64,000 nt of DNA from Neobacillus sp. OS1-2 (GCF_030915505.1 NZ_CP133265.1:496001-560000), one strand, 5' to 3'. Shown: positions 11,182 to 20,125, numbered from the stretch's first letter. The notes: a model not told the origin generated them from the letters alone. Made by a program: numbers and translations.

Positions 11182-12387
11182 CTATTGTTTATCAGTGGAT
11201 TGATTTTCATCTTGATTCACTTTTTCTGCTTGCCAGTAATATTCACTAAACACATCTGCAAGGGCATCTGCCGAACGGTTTAATTCTTCAAAGGTATTAT
11301 CAACACCGCCAAATTCAATTAAAATGGCCTTATCAGATAGGTTTTGATTATAGACACTATTTGATCCAGGTTCATTTTTCACAAAAACTCCTCTACTCAA
11401 ACCCTTATATTTTTTTTCTAAAAGAACATGGAGGTCCCTTGCTAACTCTTCATTTTTTTCATGATTTGGATTTCTACCACCAATAATAAATGCAAGCTTG
11501 GCATATGACTTTCCATTAATTGTAGTGGTCGTATGGTCTTTTCGCTGTGAATCCCTATGGATATCTATTAAATATTGCAGATCTCGGTTTGACGCTATAG
11601 CCTCTTGTACTAATGACCCTGATTCTTGATATGATCTTGGGTATTTTAAACCTTTTTTTATTAGGTTGGCCTGGACATCTGTTTTATCAATAAATGTTCC
11701 AATTCCTCTATCTTCGAGGCTTGTTTTAAGTTGATCGCCAATCTTGGTGACGTTTATTTGTGAGTGTGAGGCCGAGTTTGGATCTGTGACACCTTTCAGA
11801 TATGGTAAAAAGGATTCCCTATTATGGGTAAAATAAACATAGACAACCTTACGATCACCCGTTGTTTGTCCCGGGGGAAGTGTTGGACTCTCATTAGTCG
11901 GTTGATCTAATCCTTCTAAATTTTGAAGCGCTGCCTCACGCTCAGCCTTCATGATATCAATTGGAGGTGATGACTCAATCGGCATATTCGTATAATTCGT
12001 CCCTTCACCTGCAACTAGAATTTTTCCATCAAATTGAAAGAACCCGGGAAGTTCTCTTCCAAGAAGGCTGCGAGGATCATCAAGATTGATATTGTTTGAT
12101 AATTTAAACACCAAACTGGTTAGTTTTGGAGCCGAGGCCCAATTATTTTCCGCTTTTAAAAAATGATGATTTTCCCAGCCCATTAATTGATAGAGCAATT
12201 CTCCATTTACGTTTGTTGCCGCTTGATTTACGGAGGCAGACATAATTCTATATTGCGGCTTTAACGAGGTTAAGAGCCCGCTAATAGAAAAGACCAAGAT
12301 CAAAAATAATGATAGTGCAGCAAAGATTTTTAGTAAGCTTGTCCCTTGAACAATTAAAAACGTGCCTGATGTTCTAGCCTTCTTCAT
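11182..12387 (-). CDS. spoIIP: Stage II sporulation protein P (peptidoglycan amidase/endopeptidase)
   Basis: Engulfment enzyme of the SpoIID-SpoIIM-SpoIIP complex, which degrades septal peptidoglycan so that the mother cell can engulf the forespore. The 401 residues begin with a membrane anchor (about 16-36: LKIFAALSLFLILVFSISG). A linker and the SpoIIP catalytic domain follow, with VYVYFTHNRESFLPYL near residue 190, YLIDIHRDSQRKDHTT near 275 and ILIEFGGVDNTFEELN near 370. The histidine and glutamate of these motifs are the zinc ligands and catalytic residue of the family. It lies between gpr and yqxA as in B. subtilis. The ATG at 12387 has an AGGTGG site. Confidence 0.96.
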   Translation of the reverse strand: MKKARTSGTFLIVQGTSLLKIFAALSLFLILVFSISGLLTSLKPQYRIMSASVNQAATNVNGELLYQLMGWENHHFLKAENNWASAPKLTSLVFKLSNNINLDDPRSLLGRELPGFFQFDGKILVAGEGTNYTNMPIESSPPIDIMKAEREAALQNLEGLDQPTNESPTLPPGQTTGDRKVVYVYFTHNRESFLPYLKGVTDPNSASHSQINVTKIGDQLKTSLEDRGIGTFIDKTDVQANLIKKGLKYPRSYQESGSLVQEAIASNRDLQYLIDIHRDSQRKDHTTTTINGKSYAKLAFIIGGRNPNHEKNEELARDLHVLLEKKYKGLSRGVFVKNEPGSNSVYNQNLSDKAILIEFGGVDNTFEELNRSADALADVFSEYYWQAEKVNQDENQSTDKQ

Positions 12388-12470
12388 AGTTCCACCTCGC
12401 ATGAACGATTCTAGTAAATCTTATGTAATTACTAGAATTGGTAGAACCAAAAAATTGGTCGAATGAAAAA

Positions 12471-12498
12471 GGAGCCTCTGCTTTATCAAGTAGGCTCC
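12471..12498 (-). terminator. Terminator after gpr
   Basis: GGAGCC...GGCTCC stem on the minus strand followed by TTTTTC, 10 bp beyond the gpr stop. It separates gpr from spoIIP. Confidence 0.8.
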
Positions 12499-12507
12499 AG
12501 TAACGAT

Positions 12508-13632
12508 TCATTTTGTATAGTAGCCGGCATTTCCTTGGTCGACTGCACTATGAAGTGAAGCATTTAACCCATTGGCAATTAAGTTGGCCATATCTTCAAT
12601 AAACACATCTACTTCTTTAGGTGTTACCATTAGGTTATGCCCAATTGGCGAAAGTACCTCGTAAATTAATTTTCTTTTTTCATCCTCTGGCAGCGTACCA
12701 ATCATTCCCAGAAACGTCTTCCGGTGCTTTTCTTCAGGCAGATCCTCTTCCGTTAGTTTTCTTTTTTCCCCAAAGCTCATTCCAGCTGGGGCAAGCGCTC
12801 TAGAGGGACGATTCCCTTCCCTCAATTCCTTTCCAAAATGCTTCAGGATGAAATCAATGGTATCACTAGTAATCGAAACGGCATCAACGACCGTTGGAAC
12901 TCCAATCGCAATAACAGGGATGCCTAAGGTCTCTTTACTTAGTTCTTTTCTTTTATTACCAACGCCTGACCCAGGATGAATTCCAGTATCGGAAATTTGA
13001 ATGGTCGAATTAACCCTTTCAATTGATCTTGATGCCAACGCATCAATGGCGATAACAAAATCAGGTTTTGTCTTTTCAACAATACCGAAAATGATATCGC
13101 TTGTCTCAATCCCCGTCAGCCCCATCACACCTGGCGACATGGCACTAACGGAACGGTAACCTTCTTCGACATTTTCAGGTTGAAGCTGGTAAAGATGCCG
13201 GGTAATCAATAAATTTTCACAGACCATAGGACCTAGTGCATCGGGGGTAACATTCCAATTCCCAAGACCGACAACAAGACAGGAATCTGTTTTCTTGATA
13301 CCTGATCCTTCCAAGAAATAAGCGAATTCTCGGGCAAAAATCTCCTCTACCTTTTGCTGAACCTCGGTATTTTGCTGCCTGATGCCTTGAACCTCCATCG
13401 TTAAATACCGTCCAGCTTTTTTACCAAGGTGCTCTTCGCCTTGTTTCGTTACCTCAACCAATGAAATTTTTATATCGTCAACATCTTTTTCTTTGATAAT
13501 GACGCCTTCAATTTGCGAAAGGTTTTCCTCTTGCCCCACTGATTTCCCGGCAATCACCATTTCCCTTGCTTCAATAGCCAAATCAGTTCGAACGGAGTAC
13601 TGACTTAAGTCAATCGACTCTTCCATTTTCAT
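12508..13632 (-). CDS. gpr: Spore germination protease GPR (zymogen)
   Basis: Aspartic-type protease, stored in the spore as an inactive zymogen, that degrades small acid-soluble spore proteins at germination. The protein has 374 residues, typical of the family. The N-terminus contains [13 protein letters not shown]; the TDLAIEA part resembles the SASP cleavage site and is the expected self-processing point. Conserved core segments are [18 protein letters not shown] near residue 125, the [15 protein letters not shown] region near 165 and [16 protein letters not shown] near 195. Made in the forespore from SigF/SigG promoters in B. subtilis; I did not find a convincing copy here. It is divergent from rpsT. 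Confidence 0.96.
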   Translation of the reverse strand: MKMEESIDLSQYSVRTDLAIEAREMVIAGKSVGQEENLSQIEGVIIKEKDVDDIKISLVEVTKQGEEHLGKKAGRYLTMEVQGIRQQNTEVQQKVEEIFAREFAYFLEGSGIKKTDSCLVVGLGNWNVTPDALGPMVCENLLITRHLYQLQPENVEEGYRSVSAMSPGVMGLTGIETSDIIFGIVEKTKPDFVIAIDALASRSIERVNSTIQISDTGIHPGSGVGNKRKELSKETLGIPVIAIGVPTVVDAVSITSDTIDFILKHFGKELREGNRPSRALAPAGMSFGEKRKLTEEDLPEEKHRKTFLGMIGTLPEDEKRKLIYEVLSPIGHNLMVTPKEVDVFIEDMANLIANGLNASLHSAVDQGNAGYYTK

Positions 13633-13726
13633 TCACTCCTAACGCTATAAATAGAAACTATTTCCTATTTTTGCCCTATACACTATAAAACATGCAGGTT
13701 AATTGTTTATCGGTTTTATTTGTGTA

Positions 13727-13755
13727 TTGCAAAATAGGCTCCTGTTTGATAAAAT
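13727..13755 (+). promoter_or_regulatory. SigA promoter of rpsT
   Basis: -35 TTGCAA (13727-13732), 17-bp spacer, -10 TAAAAT (13750-13755). The roughly 70-nt leader before the gene includes a short TCGAG/CTCGA hairpin just ahead of the AGGAGGTG site, where S20 autoregulation could act. Confidence 0.6.
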
Positions 13756-13833
13756 ACTTCTTGTTCTGAATTATTATGGATGAATGTACAGTCGAGTTCA
13801 TATAGTCTCGATTCTTTGTAGGAGGTGAATGGA

Positions 13834-14094
13834 ATGCCTAACATTAAATCTGCTATTAAGCGTGTAAAAACAACTGAAGCTAAAAATGCTCAAAATACAA
13901 CTGCTAAATCTGCAATGCGTACAGCTGTTAAGAAAGTAGAAGCTGCTGTTACTCTTAACGACGCTACTGCTGCTAAAGAAGCATTAGTTACTGCTGCTAG
14001 TAAATTAGACAAGGCTGCTGCAAAAGGTCTTATCCACAAAAATGCTGCTGCTCGTAAAAAATCACGTCTAATGAAGAAATCAAACGCTCTTTAA
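13834..14094 (+). CDS. rpsT: 30S ribosomal protein S20
   Basis: Small basic, helical ribosomal protein that binds 16S rRNA early in 30S assembly. The product has 86 residues, rich in Ala and Lys ([15 protein letters not shown] ... [15 protein letters not shown]), which is the bTHX/bS20 pattern. The start at 13834 is preferred over an in-frame ATG 9 bp upstream because the strong GGAGGTGAATGGA site places it correctly. It stands alone on the plus strand between divergent gpr and convergent holA, with its own promoter and a shared terminator. Confidence 0.97.
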   Translation: MPNIKSAIKRVKTTEAKNAQNTTAKSAMRTAVKKVEAAVTLNDATAAKEALVTAASKLDKAAAKGLIHKNAAARKKSRLMKKSNAL

Positions 14095-14103
14095 TAAGCA
14101 CAA

Positions 14104-14134
14104 AAAAACGATTCCCACTAGAGGAATCGTTTTT
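14104..14134. terminator. Bidirectional terminator between rpsT and holA
   Basis: AAAAACGATTCC pairs with GGAATCGTTTTT across a 7-nt loop, and T-runs follow on both strands. It lies between the convergent ends of rpsT and holA. Confidence 0.9.
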
Positions 14135-14135
14135 T

Positions 14136-15152
14136 TTATTTTTTTAACCTAAACAATAACATCTCGATTAATAATGATTTATTCATCCCGCCCGTTTTCA
14201 TTTGGAAGTCTGCTTCGGCAATAAGGTTCATTAAGTTTGATAATTCTTCGTCGGTAAACTTACCAGCTTGTCCAAGTGCAAGTTTTACTCTGAAAGGATG
14301 CGTCTTCAAATAACTGGCAATTTGCTGCTGCCCATACCCTCTTCTTGAAAGCTCCTTTACTTGATAAATCAACCTAAATTGACCGGCCAGCAACGCCAAA
14401 ATTTTGATTGGTTCTTCATTTTGTTTTAACAAATCATAATAAATGCGTAACGCCTCATCGAGCCGGCGCTGTACTACTTTTTCAATCAAGGTAAAAATAT
14501 TTTGTTCAAGTGACCTAGCCACAAGCCTGTCGACCAAATGCACATCAACACGCTTTTCCTCAGCGGCATATAAAGATAATTTGTCAACTTCGCCAGCAAG
14601 CATAAACATATTTGTGCCCACAAGCGTAAGCAAATGCTCAATCGCATTTGCCTCAAATTCAATACCGCTGCCCTTAATTCGTTCTTTTACCCAATTTTTC
14701 AATTCATGTTCATTTAATTTTTTGGCCTCAACTAATTCTGCATTTCTTTTTAGTTCCTTGGTTATTTTTTTTCGTTCATCTAATTTTTCATAAGGGGCCG
14801 AAATAACTAGCACCGTATATGGAGCAGGCTCCTTCAGATAAGCCTCAAATTTCACTAAATTATGATCCACCTTCGCCTTTGATTTCTCCGCAGTTAAAAA
14901 GGTGGGATTATGTAAAAAAACAACCTTACGTTCCCCTAAAAAAGGAAAGGTCTCGGCATCTTCTAATGCCACATCAATGGGTGTTTCATCTAAATCATAT
15001 GCAGAAAAGTTAAAGTCCCTTTCTTCCTCGTCTAAAATATGGTTAAGCAGTAATTGTTTTGTTTCATTTATTAAAAATGCCTCTATTCCATATATTAAAT
15101 ATAAAGGAGAAATTTCGTTTTGTTTAATTTTCCGCCAAATATCTACTACCAT
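14136..15152 (-). CDS. holA: DNA polymerase III subunit delta (clamp loader)
   Basis: Clamp-loader subunit that opens the sliding clamp during replication. The 338 residues show the delta layout: an N-terminal AAA+-like domain opening MVVDIWRKI and YLIYGIEAFLINET, but without an intact Walker A as expected for delta; a central region with GTNMFMLAGEVDKLSLYA near residue 185; and the C-terminal collar domain (LALLAGQFRLIYQVKEL). The start at 15152 has GGGAG nine nt upstream and matches the N-terminus of B. subtilis YqeN; the frame extends six codons further without a site. It is flanked upstream by a striking palindrome (15217-15245). Confidence 0.94.
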   Translation of the reverse strand: MVVDIWRKIKQNEISPLYLIYGIEAFLINETKQLLLNHILDEEERDFNFSAYDLDETPIDVALEDAETFPFLGERKVVFLHNPTFLTAEKSKAKVDHNLVKFEAYLKEPAPYTVLVISAPYEKLDERKKITKELKRNAELVEAKKLNEHELKNWVKERIKGSGIEFEANAIEHLLTLVGTNMFMLAGEVDKLSLYAAEEKRVDVHLVDRLVARSLEQNIFTLIEKVVQRRLDEALRIYYDLLKQNEEPIKILALLAGQFRLIYQVKELSRRGYGQQQIASYLKTHPFRVKLALGQAGKFTDEELSNLMNLIAEADFQMKTGGMNKSLLIEMLLFRLKK

Positions 15153-15216
15153 TTTGTCCATCTCCCTCATATCTTATCGTAATGAAGCTTGGACAATTTG
15201 ACAAGTACTTAATGAG

Positions 15217-15245
15217 AATTAGCACTTATCTAATAAGTGCCAATT
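15217..15245. promoter_or_regulatory. CIRCE-like palindrome upstream of holA
   Basis: Near-perfect dyad: AATT-A-GCACTTAT, 3-nt centre, ATAAGTGC-C-AATT. Read as half-sites it is TTAGCACTT - 7 nt - AAGTGCCAA, resembling CIRCE but with a 7-nt instead of 9-nt spacer. It lies about 65 bp upstream of the holA start and just downstream of a possible -10 (TATAGA), where an operator would act. There is no T-run, so it is not a terminator. Confidence 0.45.
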
Positions 15246-15349
15246 CCCGATCTATAATGAACGCCTGCAATATATGCCCCTATGGTCATGTATTGTCTGG
15301 CGGAGTTCCTTTTGTAATCATAGTGTAGCCTTTGCCGAGTCATACTATT

Positions 15350-15366
15350 TTGACAACTCTTGTCAA
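15350..15366. promoter_or_regulatory. Short palindrome upstream of yqzM
   Basis: TTGACAA and TTGTCAA separated by CTC give a perfect 7-bp dyad about 80 bp ahead of the yqzM start. One half reads as a -35 hexamer, but no correctly spaced -10 follows. Possible operator; weak. Confidence 0.3.
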
Positions 15367-15445
15367 TATAGGAAGCAAGAAAAGGAAAGCTGGATTTTTT
15401 CAAACAAATGGCTTATACTATAGGATGAAATAGGAGGGGTGCACT

Positions 15446-15580
15446 ATGAACGAATTTGAAAAAAATCCGCAATATACGCGTAACGATGCGATTGATTCTG
15501 GAATTGGATTTGGGGTTTCCTTCGGTGTTTTCGCTTTAATGTTTATTATTGCAACTGTTGTTAAGCTAATTGGTTCATAA
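15446..15580 (+). CDS. yqzM: YqzM family small membrane protein
   Basis: A 44-residue protein (MNEFEKNPQYTRNDAIDSG, then a hydrophobic helix FGVSFGVFALMFIIATVV and a short KLIGS tail). AGGAGGGG lies ahead of the ATG. Length, sequence pattern and place between holA (yqeN) and comEC match B. subtilis YqzM, a conserved single-span protein of unknown function. A terminator follows directly, so it is probably a single-gene transcript. Confidence 0.85.
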   Translation: MNEFEKNPQYTRNDAIDSGIGFGVSFGVFALMFIIATVVKLIGS

Positions 15581-15602
15581 TGAATAGCTACATATGGTAA
15601 CG

Positions 15603-15632
15603 AAGAGCTGCAATGAAGTGCAGTTCTTTTTT
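15603..15632 (+). terminator. Terminator after yqzM
   Basis: AAGAGCTGCA pairs with TGCAGTTCTT (one G-T pair) around a 6-nt loop and is followed by a T-run on the plus strand. It lies between convergent yqzM and comEC. Confidence 0.85.
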
Positions 15633-15648
15633 ATTAGAATACATTATA

Positions 15649-17967
15649 CTATGGCAGATAGGTTGAAAAGGTTCCTTTCCCATGATAAAAACGGTAGGTA
15701 ATCGCCCCTTGCTGATCAGTACGAAAAATAATGCTATTTGTTTCTTTTAAAAGATCTAATACTTCTTGATGTGGGTGACCAAAACGATTATTTTCACCAG
15801 CAGAAATGAGCGCTACTTTCGGTTTAATATGCTTGATAAAAATCTCACTGCTCGATGTCTTACTTCCATGATGACCTGCTTTTAGAACATCTATTGTCAA
15901 ATGAGGATATTTTTTTATTATTTTCTCCTCCCCTTCCTGATCAAGATCCCCGCCAAAAAACCATCTGACTCCCCCTAAACGGGCAACGAAAGCAATCGAT
16001 CCGCTATTCCTTTCGCCGGTAAAGTTTTTTTCAGGAGAAAGGACGAAGAATTCGCTTTTATTTTCTTTCCATTGATCACCCACTGAAACTTTAAAGACCG
16101 GAATTCCTTGTTTCCTTGCCTCCTTGATGATAGCCAGCTCTGTGGTAGACGGTTCAGTCATAGATGGCATTAGAATTTGCTTCACCTTAAGCTCAGTTAA
16201 AATGGATAGGGCTCCGCCAATGTGATCCATATCCCCATGTGTAAGGATTAATTTGTCAATTTGTGTAATTCCTTTTCCTTTTAAATAAGGAAGTACCACA
16301 TCCCGTCCCACCTCAAATGGTTTGGAACGCTTCCTCCACTTTTCTTCAGCAAAGCTTATTGTACCACCAGTATCGATTAAATAGTTACCCTTTCCATGTG
16401 GGAGATGGATCAAAATACTATCTCCCTGACCAACATCAATCATGGTCACTTCTCCATAAGGATTTACCCAGTTCCAAAAAGGTTGAACAGTAAATAGGAT
16501 GGCAGCTAGTAAAAATAGCTTTTTCGAATATACACCTGCTTCCCAATTGTAAAAAACAGCAAATATAAGGAAAAGGTAAATCATGAGAATAATTAGGTGA
16601 GGTTTTCCAGGTATGAAATGGGCGAGGTGGAAATCTGCTAGAATCCCAATCAAATAATTGAATAGGTGAATGATTTTTAAAAAAAGGCCAATAAGAATTT
16701 GCGGCGTATGTCTGAACAGAAGTTGAAAGAAAAACAGCACATATAGTCCCGGTAGATAGACAAAAGAAAAAAGCGGGATATACAGCAGATTTGCTAAAAT
16801 ACCAATCATTGATATTTCGAAGTAATGGTAGAGCAATAATGGCAATGCAGCAAGTTGTGCTGTTACTGATGTAATCAGCATTCGTACCCCGTTTCCCTGG
16901 TAACCAGTTAGGATATGCGGGGCTGACAGAATCATTGCATAGCTAACGGAAAAGGAAAGCTGAAAACCAACATCAAATATCACCAATGGAGTAATAAATA
17001 AACAGACGATTAATGCCAAACTAATTGCATCAAGTGGTAAAAGCTTTAGACGGCGTTTCCATTTAATCGTAATCAAGACTAGGAAAATCATTAGTGCAGC
17101 CCTGATAACGGATGAAGAGCCCCCAGTTAGGATGACATAAACGGGCAGCAAAACTAAAAGAAAATTGGTCATGAATTGTCTGGTAAGCCCACAACGAATC
17201 CCCATATAAAAAACCATTCCGATAAGCAGGGAAACATGCAGGCCAGAAATAGCTAATAAATGAACAATCCCTGTTTTTTGGTAATCCCCCAGTAATTCAG
17301 GATCAAGCATATTCCTGTCGCCAAAAATTAATGCTGCAGATAATGAGGCTATTTCCGGTGGAAAATGCTCTTCAAGGAAACGGACCCCGGAAAAACGAAG
17401 TTGTTTAATTAACATGATTGGGGATGATTTCAATGGGGAACACGATTGAAGTGGATTTTCATTCATCTCTAAAATCCAATAAATTTCTTTTGAAGCCAGA
17501 TAAGAACGGTAATTAAATCCATTTGGATTTTTGGCTATGGCTGGTTTTTCCATGGTGCCTGACACCTTGCAAACGCAACGAAAAAAACTTTTATTCTTCA
17601 AAAACTCTTTTTCCTTTTCAGATTTCATTTGGTAACGGATGAGAAGTTTTTCCTGGAATTGTTTTTCTACTGCCTGCACTTGTAGGAGATCACCATCAAT
17701 TTTTGGATCTTGGGTGTATTCAATAATGAGCTTGGTATCCGATTCCGTGATGATCGATTTATGATCGATTTCAGTCCATTCCCCCGCCAGGAAAAGAGCA
17801 GTAAAAAGGAGGATAACAGTTAACAGTTGACCACCGCGGAATCGTTTATATTTTGTTAATAAATAAAGATAAATAATTGTTAATAGGAGAAAAGGAAGAA
17901 ACATAACAAGAGCGGTTAGAACGCCTAATAAAGCTGAAAGGGCAAAATAAAGATATTTTCCATTCAT
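15649..17967 (-). CDS. comEC: Competence DNA-uptake channel ComEC/Rec2
   Basis: Polytopic membrane channel that moves single-stranded DNA into the cytoplasm during transformation. The 772-residue protein shows two N-terminal membrane helices, the DUF4131 OB-like domain (about 60-200, with VSGTMEKPAIAKNPNGFNYR), a competence transmembrane core (about 220-510, with GDRNMLDPELLGDYQKTG and HLLAISGLHVSLLIG), and a C-terminal metallo-beta-lactamase domain (MIDVGQGDSILIHLP, LTHGDMDHIGG, KAGHHGSKTSSS). Start 17967 has ATGGAG 8-10 nt upstream; an upstream TTG would overlap comEB and has no site. A 16-bp match to a dispersed repeat lies in frame at 17551-17566. Last gene of comEA-comEB-comEC. Confidence 0.95.
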   Translation of the reverse strand: MNGKYLYFALSALLGVLTALVMFLPFLLLTIIYLYLLTKYKRFRGGQLLTVILLFTALFLAGEWTEIDHKSIITESDTKLIIEYTQDPKIDGDLLQVQAVEKQFQEKLLIRYQMKSEKEKEFLKNKSFFRCVCKVSGTMEKPAIAKNPNGFNYRSYLASKEIYWILEMNENPLQSCSPLKSSPIMLIKQLRFSGVRFLEEHFPPEIASLSAALIFGDRNMLDPELLGDYQKTGIVHLLAISGLHVSLLIGMVFYMGIRCGLTRQFMTNFLLVLLPVYVILTGGSSSVIRAALMIFLVLITIKWKRRLKLLPLDAISLALIVCLFITPLVIFDVGFQLSFSVSYAMILSAPHILTGYQGNGVRMLITSVTAQLAALPLLLYHYFEISMIGILANLLYIPLFSFVYLPGLYVLFFFQLLFRHTPQILIGLFLKIIHLFNYLIGILADFHLAHFIPGKPHLIILMIYLFLIFAVFYNWEAGVYSKKLFLLAAILFTVQPFWNWVNPYGEVTMIDVGQGDSILIHLPHGKGNYLIDTGGTISFAEEKWRKRSKPFEVGRDVVLPYLKGKGITQIDKLILTHGDMDHIGGALSILTELKVKQILMPSMTEPSTTELAIIKEARKQGIPVFKVSVGDQWKENKSEFFVLSPEKNFTGERNSGSIAFVARLGGVRWFFGGDLDQEGEEKIIKKYPHLTIDVLKAGHHGSKTSSSEIFIKHIKPKVALISAGENNRFGHPHQEVLDLLKETNSIIFRTDQQGAITYRFYHGKGTFSTYLP

Positions 17968-18049
17968 TGTTTTTTCTCCATTATGTGTTTTTATAAAGGT
18001 ACCCAATTTTTCAAGAGCAATCTGTATACGTTCGTTTACCAACAAAAAC

Positions 18050-18463
18050 TCATTTAATATAATGAACGACTTCAATATCCTTTAAAAAATACTCATTCCA
18101 TTTATTAGGATAGGCATTTTTAAATACAATCTTACTAATGCCCGCTTGTGCTAAAGTCTTAGAACATTTTTCACATGGTTCATGCGTTACGTAAGCAGTT
18201 GCCCCCTTTATTAGATCACGGTCAGAGTGTAAAACTGAATTTTCCTCAGCGTGCACAGTGCGAATACATCTGCCATCCGGTGTAAGTAAACATCCAACAT
18301 CTTCACAATGGTCATGTCTATGGATAGATCCATTATAACCAGTTGAAATAATATGGTTATCCTTGACTAACACACATCCTACATGTAACCTGGGGCAGGT
18401 CGAACGAGTCGCAACAGCTTCTGCAATTCCAATAAAATATTCATCCCAATCTTTACGAGACAC
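18050..18463 (-). CDS. comEB: ComEB, deoxycytidylate deaminase family
   Basis: dCMP/cytidine-deaminase-fold protein in the comE operon; in B. subtilis it is not needed for transformation. The zinc site is complete: HAEEN near residue 70 and PCEKC near 96. The protein has 137 residues and stops right after the deaminase core (DIEVVHYIK), whereas B. subtilis ComEB (about 189 residues) has an additional C-terminal extension. The GTG start is preceded by GGGAGGG. It is placed between comEA and comEC, so it is surely part of that operon; a general dCMP deaminase role is the likely activity. Confidence 0.9.
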   Translation of the reverse strand: MSRKDWDEYFIGIAEAVATRSTCPRLHVGCVLVKDNHIISTGYNGSIHRHDHCEDVGCLLTPDGRCIRTVHAEENSVLHSDRDLIKGATAYVTHEPCEKCSKTLAQAGISKIVFKNAYPNKWNEYFLKDIEVVHYIK

Positions 18464-18535
18464 TCAGTTTCCCTCCCAAAAAATTTCTATATAGTAAGTT
18501 TACTGGTCTTTGTCCTTTTCGGTCAAATGAAAGGA

Positions 18536-19189
18536 TCAATGAACCACTATTAGATCTTTTAACTTTTCAAACGTCTTATCCCCGATACCGCTTATATTTT
18601 TTAAATCCTCGACTTCTTTAAAGGAACCGCTGGTATTCCGATATTCAATGATCGCGGTAGCCTTTGCCGGTCCAATACCGGGAAGGTTTTGTAACTCCTG
18701 CTCATCCGCTTTATTAATATTAATTTTCCCTTTGCCTTGACTAGCAGCGCTTGATGCTAGTCTATCTTCCCCGGATGAGCCTGTTGTTGCGGCTTCTCCT
18801 TCCTCCCCCATGGCTGGAATGTAAATCACCATTTCATCCTGCACATGTTCGGCAAAATTCACCTGAGCTTGATCAGCCTGTTCTGTTAACCCCCCCGCCC
18901 TGCCAATCACATCGATTACCCTCTCTCCAATATTTGACTGGTATACTCCAGGTAGTTTTACCTGCCCCTTTACATCGACCATGATTTTTTCTGGCAGTTT
19001 AGCAGCTTCATTTGTTTTTGTACGATCGACAGGTTCCTTTTCCTCTGTTTGGAGATTATTTTCTTCAACAATAGAATTCATCGGAACGGGCTCCACATTA
19101 TCCTGAGCATAAAAATAATAAAGACTTCCACCAACAATAAAAATAACGGCAATCACAGCTAGTTTATGTTCAATCAGCCAGTCTTTCAA
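18536..19189 (-). CDS. comEA: Competence DNA receptor ComEA
   Basis: Membrane-anchored DNA-binding protein that captures transforming DNA in the periplasm-like space. The 217 residues contain one N-terminal membrane helix (LAVIAVIFIVGGSLYYFYA), a flexible acidic linker, an SLBB domain (MVDVKGQVKLPGVY ... GERVIDVIGRAGGLTEQADQ) and the C-terminal helix-hairpin-helix pair (ININKADEQELQNLPGIGP, LKNISGIGDKTFEKLKDL). I place the start at TTG 19189 (KDWLIEHK), which has AAAGGATGG upstream and fits the B. subtilis N-terminus; a TTG six codons earlier lacks a site. First gene of the comE operon, divergent from comER. Confidence 0.94.
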   Translation of the reverse strand: MKDWLIEHKLAVIAVIFIVGGSLYYFYAQDNVEPVPMNSIVEENNLQTEEKEPVDRTKTNEAAKLPEKIMVDVKGQVKLPGVYQSNIGERVIDVIGRAGGLTEQADQAQVNFAEHVQDEMVIYIPAMGEEGEAATTGSSGEDRLASSAASQGKGKININKADEQELQNLPGIGPAKATAIIEYRNTSGSFKEVEDLKNISGIGDKTFEKLKDLIVVH

Positions 19190-19274
19190 GAGAATCCATC
19201 CTTTCAAAGGTATATTTTACTTCCATTTTTCATATGGTTATAAAAGAATATTGCATGCGAAGGAGGGTCGGAAC

Positions 19275-20108
19275 ATGAATATAGGTATCGTCGGAACCGG
19301 AAATATGGGGACCATTATGGTAGAGGCTTTGATTGACGGAAGAGCCATTTCCCCTTCTTCAATGATCATTACAAACAGAACAAAATCAAAAGCCTTGCTG
19401 CTTAAAGATAAATATAAGGAAATTAGGGTTGGGGCGAATGCAGAAGAGGTAGCGTCTCAATCCGATTTGTTATTTATTTGTGTGAAACCACTTGACATAT
19501 TTACTATGCTGGAGAGGATCAATCCATATTTAAGCCCTGAAAAATGCATTATTTCAATAACGAGTCCCGTCAGTACAAGCCAGATTGAAAAAAAGGTATC
19601 TTGTTCAACGGTCCGGGTGATCCCAAGTATCACCAACCGTGCATTATCCGGGGTGTCATTACTAACATATGGAGATAACTGTAGTGATCATTGGAGGAAA
19701 AAAGTTGAGAAATTAATTTCGAAGCTATCTGTGCCAGTTTGTATCGATGAAAACATAACCAGGGTTGCCTCTGATATCGTAAGCTGTGGACCTGCGTTTT
19801 TCAGCTATCTGCTTCAGCGTTTCATTCAAGCAGCTGTAAAAGAGACGGAAATTGACAAGGAGACCGCCACCATATTTGCTAGTGAAATGATTGTCGGCCT
19901 TGGTGAACTATTAAAACAGGGCCACTATACTTTACCATCTTTACAGGAAAAAGTTTGTGTGAAGGGCGGTATAACGGGTGAGGGAATAAAAGTCCTTGAT
20001 AACGAGCTAGGGGATACGTTTGAACACCTTTTTCAAGCAACACATGCAAAGTTCAAAGAAGATTTGGATAAAGTGGAGATTCAATTCTCTAATCTTAATT
20101 CGCTTTAA
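19275..20108 (+). CDS. comER: ComER, pyrroline-5-carboxylate reductase-like protein
   Basis: Member of the P5C reductase (ProC) family, transcribed divergently from comEA as in B. subtilis, where it is not required for transformation. The 277-residue protein opens with the NAD(P)-binding GIVGTGNMGTIM and the ITNRTKSKA segment; the C-terminal dimerisation domain contains DIVSCGPAFFSYL and KGGITGEGIKVL, matching the P5CR signature (G-G-T-x2-G in proC; here GGITGEG). AGGAGGG precedes ATG 19275. Whether it has proline-biosynthetic activity cannot be read from sequence. Confidence 0.92.
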   Translation: MNIGIVGTGNMGTIMVEALIDGRAISPSSMIITNRTKSKALLLKDKYKEIRVGANAEEVASQSDLLFICVKPLDIFTMLERINPYLSPEKCIISITSPVSTSQIEKKVSCSTVRVIPSITNRALSGVSLLTYGDNCSDHWRKKVEKLISKLSVPVCIDENITRVASDIVSCGPAFFSYLLQRFIQAAVKETEIDKETATIFASEMIVGLGELLKQGHYTLPSLQEKVCVKGGITGEGIKVLDNELGDTFEHLFQATHAKFKEDLDKVEIQFSNLNSL

Positions 20109-20125
20109 TTTGACAAAATCCTTCT

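Noticed and set aside
13633..13725. SigG-type promoter for gpr
   Set aside because: A TGCATG with a 17-bp spacer exists, but the -10 (CAAAAATA) fits the consensus too poorly to annotate.
17968..18075. Upstream extension of comEC to a TTG overlapping comEB
   Set aside because: No ribosome-binding site, and the downstream ATG has one and matches the family N-terminus.
19190..19274. ComK boxes in the comEA-comER gap
   Set aside because: A-rich and T-rich tracts are present, but no pair with the AAAA-N5-TTTT spacing was found.
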